From Nonomuraea solani (lineage in GTDB: Bacteria > Actinomycetota > Actinomycetes > Streptosporangiales > Streptosporangiaceae), in contig NZ_FNVT01000018.1 in assembly GCF_900108335.1 (NCBI RefSeq), positions 186,001 through 250,000 on the forward strand: 64,000 nucleotides of DNA, written 5' to 3'. Shown in pieces: positions 50,749-58,903 of the stretch. Both the position numbers and the translations under genes were made by a program. The first letter of the stretch is position 1, and the number at the start of each line of letters is the position of its first letter. The notes beneath the pieces were generated by a model. The model saw only the letters and a program-made list of their open reading frames with translations. It searched no databases and was not told where the DNA came from.

Positions 50749-50785
50749 GGGGCACGGCCGCTCGGCCGTCGCACGGCCGCACCCC
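50749..50785 (-). terminator. Hairpin between peptide gene and PP-loop gene
   Basis: GGGGCACGGCCG (50749-50760) and CGGCCGCACCCC (50774-50785) form a stem of 4 plus 6 pairs around a 2x2 internal loop, with a 13-base loop that repeats CGGCCG. It lies just after the peptide stop. It could be a leaky terminator or mRNA stabiliser raising peptide expression over the enzyme. Confidence 0.55.
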
Positions 50786-50802
50786 TTCCGACGAGCCTCA
50801 GC

Positions 50803-50943
50803 TCATCGACTGGCGCGCGGGTCCGCGCAGCAGGTACGGAAGCGGATCAAGTCCGTCTCCCGCTTGGCTGCCAGCTGGGCGAAGATCTGTCCCAGCGACG
50901 TCGTGACGGTGGTCTGCGTCTTCACGATCGCCGTGGCGGGCAT
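50803..50943 (-). CDS. Small peptide, candidate RiPP precursor or scaffold
   Basis: 46 residues. The start has a perfect AAGGAGGTGA ribosome site (complement of 50949-50958) that overlaps the stop of the upstream peptidase gene, so it is translated strongly and coupled. The N-terminal half is Thr/Val-rich (IVKTQTTVTTSLGQIF), a short amphipathic helix follows (AQLAAKRETDLI), and the end is RFRTCCADPRASR with a Cys-Cys pair. No signal peptide or membrane segment. It stands inside a run of peptidase, exporter, acyltransferase, aminotransferase and PP-loop genes, the setting expected of a ribosomal precursor peptide. It matches no family I know. Confidence 0.65.
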   Translation of the reverse strand: MPATAIVKTQTTVTTSLGQIFAQLAAKRETDLIRFRTCCADPRASR

Positions 50944-50948
50944 GGCGT

Positions 50949-52799
50949 TCACCTCCTTTCTTCGGACGAGGGAGATCGGTCGGCGGTCGGTGTGCCGGGC
51001 CAGTCGGCTGCTTCGAGCGCGTCCAGCAGGCGCGCCGCGAAGCCGGGGTCGATGGGCAGCCAGGTCGAGTAGGCGGCCTGGACGACGGCCGACCCCAGGT
51101 CGGCGCCGGTGGCCAGGGCGAGGGCGAGCGCGACGGTCCTGCTGTAGGCGGCGGGATCGCGCTCGTCCTGCTCGGTGAGCCAGGCCCGGTCGGCGCCGGT
51201 GGCGGCGTCGAGCAGGCCCTCGAAGTTGAAGGGCCCCGGCCAGCGGTTGCGCAGCCGCCGGTGCGACGGCGCGCGCTCGGCCGGGGCGGCGGCGAGTGCC
51301 TCGGCGTGGGCGATCAGGTTCTTCGCCAGCCCCGCGTCCTGCGGCAGTGCCGCGGCGGCGAACTCGGCCTGGTGCCGCAGGAATCCGCCGAGATGGCGCG
51401 GGTCGAAGGGGTCGAACACTCCGGGCCTGGGCTCGGCCCGGCGGGCGAGGCCGCGGATGGCGAGCATCCGCCCGAGCGCCCAGTCGGTGAGCGCCGACCG
51501 CAGGTACGCCCGGTCGCCCGGCCCGCGCAGGAACAGGGCCATGGCGCCGGCGATCGTACCGGCGCGCCGCAGTTCCTCCCCCGACACCTTGTCGGGCGTG
51601 TCGAGCGAGGTGTGCCGGTAGGGGTCGGGCCAGTGTCCCAAGGCGAGCGACGGGCAGGCGGTCGCCGGGTCGGCGAAGAGCGCGTGGTCCGAGGCGCCGG
51701 AGAACGGCACCTCCGCCCACGCCCACCCGCGCAGCGGGACGGCCCCGGCGTAGGAGGACGCCTGGGCCGGCAGCAGCTTCGCGAAGTCGGCGGCCAGCGC
51801 GGGCAGCGGGCTCGGCACGTGCGCGGGGCCGCCCTCGATGGTCAGCGGGCAGCCGCAGACCGCCTGGTCCTCGCCCACCATGTCCAGGTTGATCACGTAC
51901 GCGGGCGGCGCGCCGCGCCTGCCGTGCAGGTGGGCCGCCGTGCCGGCGAACTCCGGCCCCCACACGAACCTGACCGAGCCCTGCCCGCGTGGCAGCTTGG
52001 CGAGCGCCGTCGCGATGCCGACAAGGGCGGCCACGCCCGAGGCGTTGTCGTTGGCGCCGGGGGCGGGGTGGCACAGGTGGGCCAGCAGCAGCGTCTCCCC
52101 CGGTCCGTCGCCGGGCAGGACGGCCTCGACGACCGGCATCTCGGCGTTCCTGGTGACCTCGACGGTGACGGAGGCCGTGACGCCGTCGCGGGCGGCCCGC
52201 AGCAGTTCGGCCATCGTCGCGGGCGGGACGCTGAAGCCGTACAGGCGGGAGTCCCGGGCGAGTTCGAGACGGCCGCGGACGGGTTCGCCGCGCCAGCGCT
52301 CGGCCGGGATGTCGGTGACCAGGCCGCCGGCCTGCGTACGCTGAAGCTCCGCCACGACCGGGCCGAGCGGGAGGTCGTGCCCGGAGGGCAGCAGGACCAG
52401 GGCGCCGGGCGGCACCGGACCCCGGGTGGCCTCGACCAGCGGCACGTCGTGCGCGTGGGCCGCGGCCGAGTAGGTGGCCAGCGCGTACGGCTCGGCCGGG
52501 TGCTCGGCCATCCGCCGGACACCGCCGGGTTCGAGCAGGTCGAGCGTCGCCTTGACCGGAGTCCACGCGGCCGGCGCCCGGAACGTCCACCAGCGGGCCG
52601 TCCCGTCGGCCGGATGGCGGCGGATCCCGACCTCGCTCAGGCCGGCTCGTTCGGCGGCGGACGCGACGAGGTCGGCCGCCTTGGCTATGCCGTCGGACGC
52701 CTGGTAACGATCCATCCCGCACAGCGAGGCGACCAGGTCCTCGCAGCCGGCGACGGGGAAGGCCTCGTGAACCCCCAGGACGGCCTCAAGTGCTCGCAC
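50949..52799 (-). CDS. M28-like metallopeptidase (DUF4910-type)
   Basis: 616 residues; GTG start with AAGGAGG 5 nt upstream. An N-terminal helical segment and a protease-associated-like domain (about residues 75-230) are followed by the M28 core. Likely zinc ligands are visible in HLCHP and NDNASG (about 241-253), WGPEF, NLDMVGED and RHTSLDTPDK. The last 180 residues are helical and unlike common aminopeptidases. No signal peptide, so cytoplasmic. It lies directly upstream of, and is coupled to, the small peptide gene, so leader removal or release of a modified residue from the peptide is the simplest inference. Confidence 0.8.
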   Translation of the reverse strand: MRALEAVLGVHEAFPVAGCEDLVASLCGMDRYQASDGIAKAADLVASAAERAGLSEVGIRRHPADGTARWWTFRAPAAWTPVKATLDLLEPGGVRRMAEHPAEPYALATYSAAAHAHDVPLVEATRGPVPPGALVLLPSGHDLPLGPVVAELQRTQAGGLVTDIPAERWRGEPVRGRLELARDSRLYGFSVPPATMAELLRAARDGVTASVTVEVTRNAEMPVVEAVLPGDGPGETLLLAHLCHPAPGANDNASGVAALVGIATALAKLPRGQGSVRFVWGPEFAGTAAHLHGRRGAPPAYVINLDMVGEDQAVCGCPLTIEGGPAHVPSPLPALAADFAKLLPAQASSYAGAVPLRGWAWAEVPFSGASDHALFADPATACPSLALGHWPDPYRHTSLDTPDKVSGEELRRAGTIAGAMALFLRGPGDRAYLRSALTDWALGRMLAIRGLARRAEPRPGVFDPFDPRHLGGFLRHQAEFAAAALPQDAGLAKNLIAHAEALAAAPAERAPSHRRLRNRWPGPFNFEGLLDAATGADRAWLTEQDERDPAAYSRTVALALALATGADLGSAVVQAAYSTWLPIDPGFAARLLDALEAADWPGTPTADRSPSSEERR

Positions 52800-52854
52800 T
52801 TCGCCTCCTTCACGGGAGTGGAGATCGCGAAGTTTCTGCGCGCAACAGCCTCAG

Positions 52855-52881
52855 CCTCTACGCACTTCGGCGGGCAGTCAA
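52855..52881 (-). promoter_or_regulatory. Candidate promoter for peptidase-peptide-PP-loop unit
   Basis: On the minus strand TTGACT (complement of 52876-52881) and TAGAGG (complement of 52855-52860) are 15 bases apart, within the 85-bp gap between the MFS stop and the peptidase start, the largest gap in the cluster above the peptide gene. The spacing is short for a housekeeping promoter, hence low confidence. Confidence 0.3.
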
Positions 52882-52884
52882 TAA

Positions 52885-54072
52885 TCATTCTCGTGGCGTT
52901 CGGATCGCGTTCATGAGCACGCCCGCCACGCCGACGAGCGCCGTACAGGCTCCGATGGCGACGACGGCGCCCGCCGGCCGCAGCAGCACGACGACCGGAC
53001 CGGCCGTCACCATCGCGGCGATCTTGGCGGCGTTGTAGCAGGCGTACTGCGCGGCGAAGACCCGTCCGTGCAGCTCCACCGGGACGTTCTCGTGGAGCAG
53101 CGTGCGCAGGGTGACGTTGAGGACCCCGTTGGCGACGCCGGCGAGCGCCCAGCCCGCCACCGCGACGGGAAAGAGCGCGATGGCCCCGCACACGCCGACG
53201 GACACCCCCGCGACGATCCCGGCGGCCGCGAGCAGCCTCATCAGCGCGGGCGAGCCGGAGGGCGGCCACCGCCCCACGGCGAGGGCGCCCGCCACCATGC
53301 CGAGGCCCCACATCCCGACCAGCAGTCCGTAACCCGCTCCCCCGGCGCGCAGCGTGTCGGTGGCGAAGAAGAGTTCGGCGACGTTCACGCCGGCCAGGAA
53401 GAAGGTCACGCCGGTCGTGACGGCGAGCGCCAGCCGTAGCCGGGGGTGGCGGACGAGGTGGGAGATCCCCGCCGTCAGGTCCCGTCCCGAACGTCCGGCG
53501 CGCTTCGTCACGGCCGGTGGGCGGGACGGCACCAGGCGGAGGGCCGCGCACAGTGCGGCGAACGTCGCGGCGTCGGCGAGCAGCGCGGCCTGCGGCCCCC
53601 AGGCGGTCGCCACGATTCCGCCCAGAGGCGGGCCGAGCGTGACACCGGCCGCCCGGCCCGCCTCGAACCAGCCGTTGACCTTGGCCAGGCGGCCGGCCGG
53701 GGCGAGGCCGGGAAGCAGGGCGAGCAGCCCGTTCTGGGTGACCGCGCCGGCCGTCCCCAGCAGGAAGACCAGGACGAGGATCTGCCAGAGCTGCTGGGCG
53801 AAGGCCAGGCCCGTCGCCAGCACCGCCTGGGCGGCGAGCGTCGCGGCCACCAGCCTTCTGGCCTCGAACCAGTCGAGGGCCGCCCCCGCGAGCGGCGCGA
53901 AGAGCACCAGGGGCAGCAGCCCGGCCAGCATCAGCGCCGACACCGTGATGGGCGAGCCGCTGGTCTGCTGGACGTACAGGGCGAGCGCGGTGACCGCCAG
54001 GTAGTCGCCGAGCGCGGACAGCGCCGTGCAGGAGAGCAGGGCGGCCGGCGCCAGGCGCCCGGCATCGCTCAC
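52885..54072 (-). CDS. MFS transporter (EntS/drug-efflux type)
   Basis: 395 residues from the GTG at 54072, overlapping the acyltransferase stop; longer frames are shadows. Ten to twelve hydrophobic helices, with the family motif region AGAALDWFEARRLV after helix 2 and ELHGRVFAAQYACYNAAKIAA in the second half. Resembles MFS_3-type exporters of siderophores and other natural products. Probably exports the product of the surrounding cluster. Confidence 0.85.
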   Translation of the reverse strand: MSDAGRLAPAALLSCTALSALGDYLAVTALALYVQQTSGSPITVSALMLAGLLPLVLFAPLAGAALDWFEARRLVAATLAAQAVLATGLAFAQQLWQILVLVFLLGTAGAVTQNGLLALLPGLAPAGRLAKVNGWFEAGRAAGVTLGPPLGGIVATAWGPQAALLADAATFAALCAALRLVPSRPPAVTKRAGRSGRDLTAGISHLVRHPRLRLALAVTTGVTFFLAGVNVAELFFATDTLRAGGAGYGLLVGMWGLGMVAGALAVGRWPPSGSPALMRLLAAAGIVAGVSVGVCGAIALFPVAVAGWALAGVANGVLNVTLRTLLHENVPVELHGRVFAAQYACYNAAKIAAMVTAGPVVVLLRPAGAVVAIGACTALVGVAGVLMNAIRTPRE

Positions 54073-55079
54073 CGGGTGCCCACGAAACCGGCCAGGCGGA
54101 CCGGCTCCATCCGGAAGTGCTCCTTCACGCCGCCGTTCCCGCGACCGGCCTCCAGGCACCGCGCCCCGGCGTCCAGCGCGGGGCCCAGCACGCTGGACAC
54201 GAGCAGCGTGTACCGGCTGATCCCCTGCCCGGCCGGGAACTCGTCGGTGCCGCCGGCCCACAGGTGGAAGCGTCCGGCGTCGGTCAGGCAGATCACCGCC
54301 GTGGCGAGCCGGCCGTCGATCCGGGTCTCCACGACGCGCACGCCCGGCCCGGCCTCCCGGACGAAGGCGTGCAGGTGCTCGGGATAGTAGCCCGGCGTTC
54401 CGTGGCGGGCGGTGGTGCGCCGGCACAGCTCGACCGCCTCGGCGATCCGGGCGGGCTCGAACGGCGGGCGCAGCACGGTCGTCTCGATGTCGCCGCGTTC
54501 CGTCCGTGCGCGGATCCGGCGCAGCCAGCGTCCGGCGTAGGAGCGGCGGGGATGGCTCGCGATCAGGTCGCCGAGGTCGCGGTACGGGCTCAGGTCGAGG
54601 CGGTAACGGGTCTCCATCGGGATCGGCTCGAAACCGCCGGCCGTCATGTGCCGCGCCAGCGGGCTCGCGGCGTCCACGTCCAGGAAGGCGAACCATCGCG
54701 CCCGGTGCCGCGCGGCCAGTTCGGCGAGCGCCCGGCAGGCGGGTTTCAGGCTCGTCCCGATGTCGTACGCGGGCAGCACGGTGTCGTAGCAGTGGGTCAC
54801 GTGGGTGAGCAGGATGCGGGCGCCCGGCGCGTCTCCGGCCAGGCCGAGGCCGGACACGTCGCCGGCCGCGTCGTCGGTGCCCTGCAGGTAGGCGGGGAGC
54901 ACGGCGCCGGGCAGGAAGAGGTAGTGGAAGGCGTCGGTCGGGGCGAGCGGCGCCCGCTCGTAGGCCCGCAGGAAGCCGGGGTGGTAGAAGGCCGGCGCGC
55001 GGGCCGCGTCCGCCGTGGCCGTCCAGTGCGCCAGGTCGGCGGCGGTGAGGTCCTCGATGCTGTCGGCGATGTGAATCAT
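54069..55079 (-). CDS. GNAT/FemAB-like acyltransferase (peptidogalycan-type)
   Basis: 336 residues; the ATG at 55079 overlaps the aminotransferase stop (ATGA). Two tandem GNAT-like halves are suggested: an N-terminal part ending near residue 190 and a C-terminal part with YPEHLHAFVREAGPG, RLATAVICLTDAGRFHLWAGG and ARCLEAGRGNGGVKEHF, the pattern of the FemAB/CelD-like acyltransferases. FemAB relatives use aminoacyl-tRNA, others acyl-CoA; which applies here cannot be told. In context it could add an amino acyl or acyl group to the peptide or product. Confidence 0.7.
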   Translation of the reverse strand: MIHIADSIEDLTAADLAHWTATADAARAPAFYHPGFLRAYERAPLAPTDAFHYLFLPGAVLPAYLQGTDDAAGDVSGLGLAGDAPGARILLTHVTHCYDTVLPAYDIGTSLKPACRALAELAARHRARWFAFLDVDAASPLARHMTAGGFEPIPMETRYRLDLSPYRDLGDLIASHPRRSYAGRWLRRIRARTERGDIETTVLRPPFEPARIAEAVELCRRTTARHGTPGYYPEHLHAFVREAGPGVRVVETRIDGRLATAVICLTDAGRFHLWAGGTDEFPAGQGISRYTLLVSSVLGPALDAGARCLEAGRGNGGVKEHFRMEPVRLAGFVGTR

Positions 55080-56500
55080 GGGGTCTTCGCCCGATCGGTG
55101 AGCGCGTCGGCCGGGCCGGCCGCCCGATCGGTCGGCGCGTCGGTCAGCGCGTCGGTCAGCATCGCCGCCCGTTCGTCCGAGAGCGGCACCGCGATCTTCG
55201 CCAGATCCGGCGCGGACCGGTCCGCGGCCCGCAGCCGTTTCGCCAGCACACCCCTTTCGGCCAGCCGGTCGAGGGCGGTCGCGGGGGCGGTGAGCCAGGG
55301 CAGCGCCGGGTGGCCTGGGTCGGGCTGGAGTCCGAAGGCGGTCAGGGCCCGTTCCGTGCGGGGCCGCATCTCGGCGATCCTGGCGCGGAGCCCGGCCAGC
55401 GGGTCGGGCAGCGCGAGCATCCGCAGGGCCACCTGGAGGGCGAGCTCGCTCGTCTGGAGCGCCGGGACGGCCGCCCGGACCCGGCGGGACAGCGCGGCCG
55501 AGGCGATGGCGTACCCCACTCGCAGCCCGCCCTGGCAGTAGCCCTTGGACAGGCCGCGGACCACGACCAGGTTGTCGTGGCGGGCGGTCAGCCAGGCCGC
55601 GCTCTGCGCGGGATCCAGGTAGTTGGCGTTCGCCTCGTCGATGACGACGACCGCGCCGAGCCGCGACGCCTCCGCCAGCGCCTGATCGACCGGGTGGACG
55701 ACTCCCCGCTGGGTCGGCCGGTCGGCGATCACCAGCGACGGCCGGGCCCGCCGGATCGCCTCGCACCATGCCGCGGACTCATCGAACACCCGGACCGGCG
55801 ACCTCGCCTGGGTCACCCAGCCGGGCACGTCGGCGAAGCCGTACCGCCCCACCAGCACCGTCCCCCCGTCGGCCAGCGCCACCAGGTCGCGCAGCAGTGA
55901 GGCGACCCCCGCGCCGAACGTCACGTGGCCGGGGTCGATCGGGCAGCCGAGGTGCCGCGACAGGACGGCCGCGCCCCGGTGGCCGCCGTACGGGTCGTGT
56001 AGCGCGTACGCACGGGCCGTCTCGGCGACCGCCGTCACCTCGTGCCACACGCCGCGCGGATCCGGCCGGAGCCAGTCCACCTCGTCCGGCGACCAGCGCA
56101 GGTCCAATGATCCCTCGCCTTCGTACGCCTCCCCCGCCTGGTCAGGCGCGACCGCCGCCACGACCCGGGCCAGCACGCACCCGTCGGCGATGGCGATCAC
56201 CTCATAACCGCACTCCCCCGCCGGCCGCTCCCAGCCGGCAGGGACGAGGGCCAGCAGGGCCGCCGGGCTCAGACGGTCGTGCAAGGACAGCAGGAACCGG
56301 CGCCGCCGGAAGAGCGGGGCATCGTTCCAGGACGTGTCCGCCACCACGACCACGTCGGCGCCATCAGGGGCCGCGACCATCTGGAACCCCTCGGCGGCCA
56401 GCCCCGCCGACCAGGCGGCGACGTCGCCGGAGGCCACCCAGACCACCGGGCCCGCTCCCGCCTCACGCAGCAGCCGCCCGACGGTCCCGGCCGCCGCCAT
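55076..56500 (-). CDS. PLP-dependent aminotransferase, class I/II, with N-terminal extension
   Basis: 474 residues, longer than the usual 350-400. Residues of about 165-440 are HisC/CobD-like fold type I: GAGVASLLRDLVAL, VVIDEANANYLDP (PLP aspartate region), and the Schiff-base lysine in RGLSKGYCQGGLRVGYA. The first 150 residues (WVASGDVAAWSAGL, VVVADTSWND) are an extra domain I do not recognise, somewhat Rossmann-like. The last residues contain a degenerate DALTDAPTD repeat. It starts 1 nt after the phosphodiesterase stop. Transamination or decarboxylation of an amino acid building block is inferred. Confidence 0.75.
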   Translation of the reverse strand: MAAAGTVGRLLREAGAGPVVWVASGDVAAWSAGLAAEGFQMVAAPDGADVVVVADTSWNDAPLFRRRRFLLSLHDRLSPAALLALVPAGWERPAGECGYEVIAIADGCVLARVVAAVAPDQAGEAYEGEGSLDLRWSPDEVDWLRPDPRGVWHEVTAVAETARAYALHDPYGGHRGAAVLSRHLGCPIDPGHVTFGAGVASLLRDLVALADGGTVLVGRYGFADVPGWVTQARSPVRVFDESAAWCEAIRRARPSLVIADRPTQRGVVHPVDQALAEASRLGAVVVIDEANANYLDPAQSAAWLTARHDNLVVVRGLSKGYCQGGLRVGYAIASAALSRRVRAAVPALQTSELALQVALRMLALPDPLAGLRARIAEMRPRTERALTAFGLQPDPGHPALPWLTAPATALDRLAERGVLAKRLRAADRSAPDLAKIAVPLSDERAAMLTDALTDAPTDRAAGPADALTDRAKTP

Positions 56501-56501
56501 G

Positions 56502-57614
56502 CTATGACGCCTCCCACGCCGCCAGCGGCACGATCATCTCCTGGGCCGTCACCGAACCATGCTCGAAGGCCACCTCGGGATCGGGCACGGGGAAGCCGGC
56601 CCCCACCGCGAGACAGACGACCTCCCCCAGCGCGCGCGGCATCGTCCCCTCCATGGTCAGCAACCCCATCCCGGCCAACTCGTCGGGCGTCACCACCAGG
56701 GCGTCAGGGCCGAGCAGACCGGCCAGCCGGGCGGCGACCTCGGCCGCGCGGCCGGGTCTCGGATAGCACCAGCGCACCCGTCCCGCTCCCCCGGGCGGCA
56801 GCGCGCACAGGCCGGGCCCGGTCACCGCCGCGAAGCCCGCGGCCAGCGCGGGCGAGCACCGGCTCGGCACGGCTCCATGATCGGAAAGGGCCAGCACCGT
56901 GTGCCCTTCGGCGGCGAGCCGCCGGGCGAACCGCCCGATCCGCCGCAATGCCTCGTCCAGCTCGGCGGAGGGGCCGGAACGGTGCACGCAGTCGTCCACG
57001 TTGATCCACGACCACACCAGCGAACGGCCCGGCCCGCGCCGCGCGAGCCCGGCCTCGACCTCCTCCACCACCGCCCTGACGATGGCCTCGGGGGTGTATC
57101 TGATCTTCTCCCAGTCCGTGAACGGCGGCAGCGGGGTCGCGCCCCGGGTGACCGCCGACCGCCACCAGGCGGGCCAGGTCGCCATCTCGCCCGGGTTGAC
57201 CGAACAGCGCACGCCACGCGCGGAGAGCCGCTCGAAGACGGTCTCCCCCAGCGCGCCGGGCGCCGGCCCTTCGGCGAAGCAGTCGACCAGCCGGTCCTCC
57301 TCCATCGCGCGGAAGCGGACGCCCGCCAGGCCGTGCTCCTCGACCGTGGCCCCGGTCAGCACGGTGGCCCAGGCGGTCACCGACGTGCTGGGGAACGTCG
57401 TCGTCAGGGCCGTCAGCCGATCCGGGGCGAGCGTCGCGGCCGCGTGGTCGTAGCCGAGCCCGTCGAAGGCGAGCACGACGGCGCTCTCCCACTCCCCTTC
57501 GGCCAGCAGGCCGGGGATCAGGGCCAGCGACTGCTCCCGGCTCGGCGCCACGCCGATCCCGCCCGGCAGCCGGCAGCGGTTCTCGAGCTCCATCCGGTCG
57601 ACGAACCCCCGCAT
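56502..57614 (-). CDS. Alkaline-phosphatase-superfamily phosphodiesterase
   Basis: 370 residues. Type I phosphodiesterase/nucleotide pyrophosphatase fold: the first metal site in VVLAFDGLGYD, the nucleophile in TTFPSTSVTAWATVLTG, further ligands in INVDDCVHRSG and LALSDHGAVPSR. No signal peptide, so cytoplasmic. First gene of the tightly packed minus-strand run that ends with the PP-loop ATPase. The ATG at 57614 has no clear ribosome site; ATG at 57593 is an alternative. Hydrolysis of an AMP, CMP or phospho-linked intermediate is a reasonable inference. Confidence 0.75.
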   Translation of the reverse strand: MRGFVDRMELENRCRLPGGIGVAPSREQSLALIPGLLAEGEWESAVVLAFDGLGYDHAAATLAPDRLTALTTTFPSTSVTAWATVLTGATVEEHGLAGVRFRAMEEDRLVDCFAEGPAPGALGETVFERLSARGVRCSVNPGEMATWPAWWRSAVTRGATPLPPFTDWEKIRYTPEAIVRAVVEEVEAGLARRGPGRSLVWSWINVDDCVHRSGPSAELDEALRRIGRFARRLAAEGHTVLALSDHGAVPSRCSPALAAGFAAVTGPGLCALPPGGAGRVRWCYPRPGRAAEVAARLAGLLGPDALVVTPDELAGMGLLTMEGTMPRALGEVVCLAVGAGFPVPDPEVAFEHGSVTAQEMIVPLAAWEAS

Positions 57615-57655
57615 TCGACAAGCATCGCAGCGCTTCGCTCACGCGTCCATCGCGG

Positions 57656-58834
57656 TCAGGGAGCCTTTTCGATCGCCGTGGCGTGGCGGGAGTTGGAGGA
57701 GGTGGCCACCTTGACGATGTTCGTGAGGACCACGTGCGGCGTGGCGGAGAGGGTGAAGGTGCCGTCGCCCAGTTGTCCTTCGTGGTTGAGGCCCCAGGTC
57801 CACACCTTGCCGTCGTCGTCGCGGGCCATGCTGAACCGGCCGCCGCCGGCGATCTCGACGGCCCTCGTGAGGTGCTGCACCCGCTTGGCCTCGGGTACCG
57901 GCGGGGTGAAGTCCCCGGTGCCGAGCTGTCCCAGGTTGTTGCGTCCCCAGGCGTAGCCGGTGTCGCCGGTGACGGCCAGGCTGTGCTCGTCACCGGCGGC
58001 TATGTCGATGACGTTCGCCGTCTCCCCGGCGACCTTGATCGGCACCGGTTTCGCCTGCGAGGTGAAGGTGCCGTCGCCGAGCTGGCCGGCCTGGTTGCCG
58101 CCCCACGCCCACACCGTCCGCCCGGGATCGGGCGCGCCGAGCGCCAGGCTGTGGGACAGGCCGGCGGCGATGTCGACGACCTCCAGTCCGGCGGGGAGCT
58201 TCGCCTCCTGCGGTAGCGCGCTGGGCGCCGTCGGGGTGCCGATGCCCAGTTGGCCGCTGCCGTTGGCGCCCCAGGCCAGCACCCGGCCGTCACGGACGGC
58301 CAGGGTGTGGTCATCACCGGCGGCGATCTTGGAGACCTCGTCCACCTGCGCCGGCGCCGGGCTGACGACGCCGTTCTGGAAGGTCCCGTTGCCGAGCTGG
58401 CCGGAGTCGTTCGCTCCCCAGCCCCAGACGTGGCCGGTGACGTCGAGCGCCAGGCTGGAGTTCTTGTTCGCGGCGACCTGCACGATCTCCGGGAGGTTAG
58501 CCACCTTGACGGGTTCCAGGGCCTCCGGCAGGCCGCTGACGCCCAGCTGGCCGACGCTGTTGCTGCCCCAGGCCCACACGGTTCCGCCGACGTCGAGGGC
58601 TATGGTGTGGCTCCTGCCCGTGGCGATGTCGCGCAGGATCGGTGTGTCGCCGGCTATCTGTGCCGGCACCTGGGACAGGGAATGCCCGCCGTTGCCGAGC
58701 TGCCCGCCGCCGCCGTCACCCCACGCCCATCCCTGGTTCCAGACCGGCGCCGCGGCCGAGGCCGGTGCGCCCGTGGTGGCCATGACCGCGATGGCGATGG
58801 CCATCCCCGCAAGTTTTCCCCGTGAACCGCGCAT
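57656..58834 (-). CDS. Secreted RCC1-repeat protein
   Basis: 392 residues from the ATG at 58834 with AGGAG 8 nt upstream. A signal peptide ends near GAPASA. The rest is a seven-bladed RCC1 propeller: the unit W-A/G/T-W-G-x-N-x-x-G-Q-L-G-x-G recurs seven times (for example VWAWGSNSVGQLG, VWGWGANDSGQLGNG). Bacterial RCC1 proteins are extracellular and mostly of unknown function. The ribosome site lies within a strong hairpin. It is 41 bp upstream of the phosphodiesterase gene, same strand. Confidence 0.85.
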   Translation of the reverse strand: MRGSRGKLAGMAIAIAVMATTGAPASAAAPVWNQGWAWGDGGGGQLGNGGHSLSQVPAQIAGDTPILRDIATGRSHTIALDVGGTVWAWGSNSVGQLGVSGLPEALEPVKVANLPEIVQVAANKNSSLALDVTGHVWGWGANDSGQLGNGTFQNGVVSPAPAQVDEVSKIAAGDDHTLAVRDGRVLAWGANGSGQLGIGTPTAPSALPQEAKLPAGLEVVDIAAGLSHSLALGAPDPGRTVWAWGGNQAGQLGDGTFTSQAKPVPIKVAGETANVIDIAAGDEHSLAVTGDTGYAWGRNNLGQLGTGDFTPPVPEAKRVQHLTRAVEIAGGGRFSMARDDDGKVWTWGLNHEGQLGDGTFTLSATPHVVLTNIVKVATSSNSRHATAIEKAP

Positions 58835-58838
58835 GGAC

Positions 58839-58883
58839 GGAACTCCTCTCGATGGTGGGCTCTCCCCACCTCTTAGGAGTTCC
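58839..58883 (-). promoter_or_regulatory. Hairpin sequestering the RCC1 ribosome site
   Basis: GGAACTCCT (58839-58847) pairs perfectly with AGGAGTTCC (58875-58883), and inside it GGTGGG (58854-58859) pairs with CCCACC (58865-58870). On the minus-strand mRNA the 3' arm contains the AGGAG of the RCC1 gene, ending 4 nt before its ATG. It also begins 20 nt after the stop of the upstream gene, so it may be its terminator. Confidence 0.7.
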
Positions 58884-58903
58884 ATCGCGTTCCACCCGGG
58901 TTG

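Noticed and set aside
50803..52722. 639-codon frame containing the small peptide
   Set aside because: Only the last 46 codons, from the ATG with the perfect ribosome site, look like protein. The rest is an Arg/Pro/Gly-rich shadow of the M28 peptidase gene.
54073..54696. Longer MFS start inside the acyltransferase gene
   Set aside because: The extra residues are Arg/Pro-rich and out of frame with the real acyltransferase. The GTG at 54072 overlaps its stop as expected in this operon.
49492..57614. Lasso peptide or asparagine-synthetase-type cluster
   Set aside because: The PP-loop enzyme lacks the lasso cyclase architecture, no B1/B2 leader-peptide proteins are present, and the peptide lacks the usual lasso leader and ring-forming pattern.
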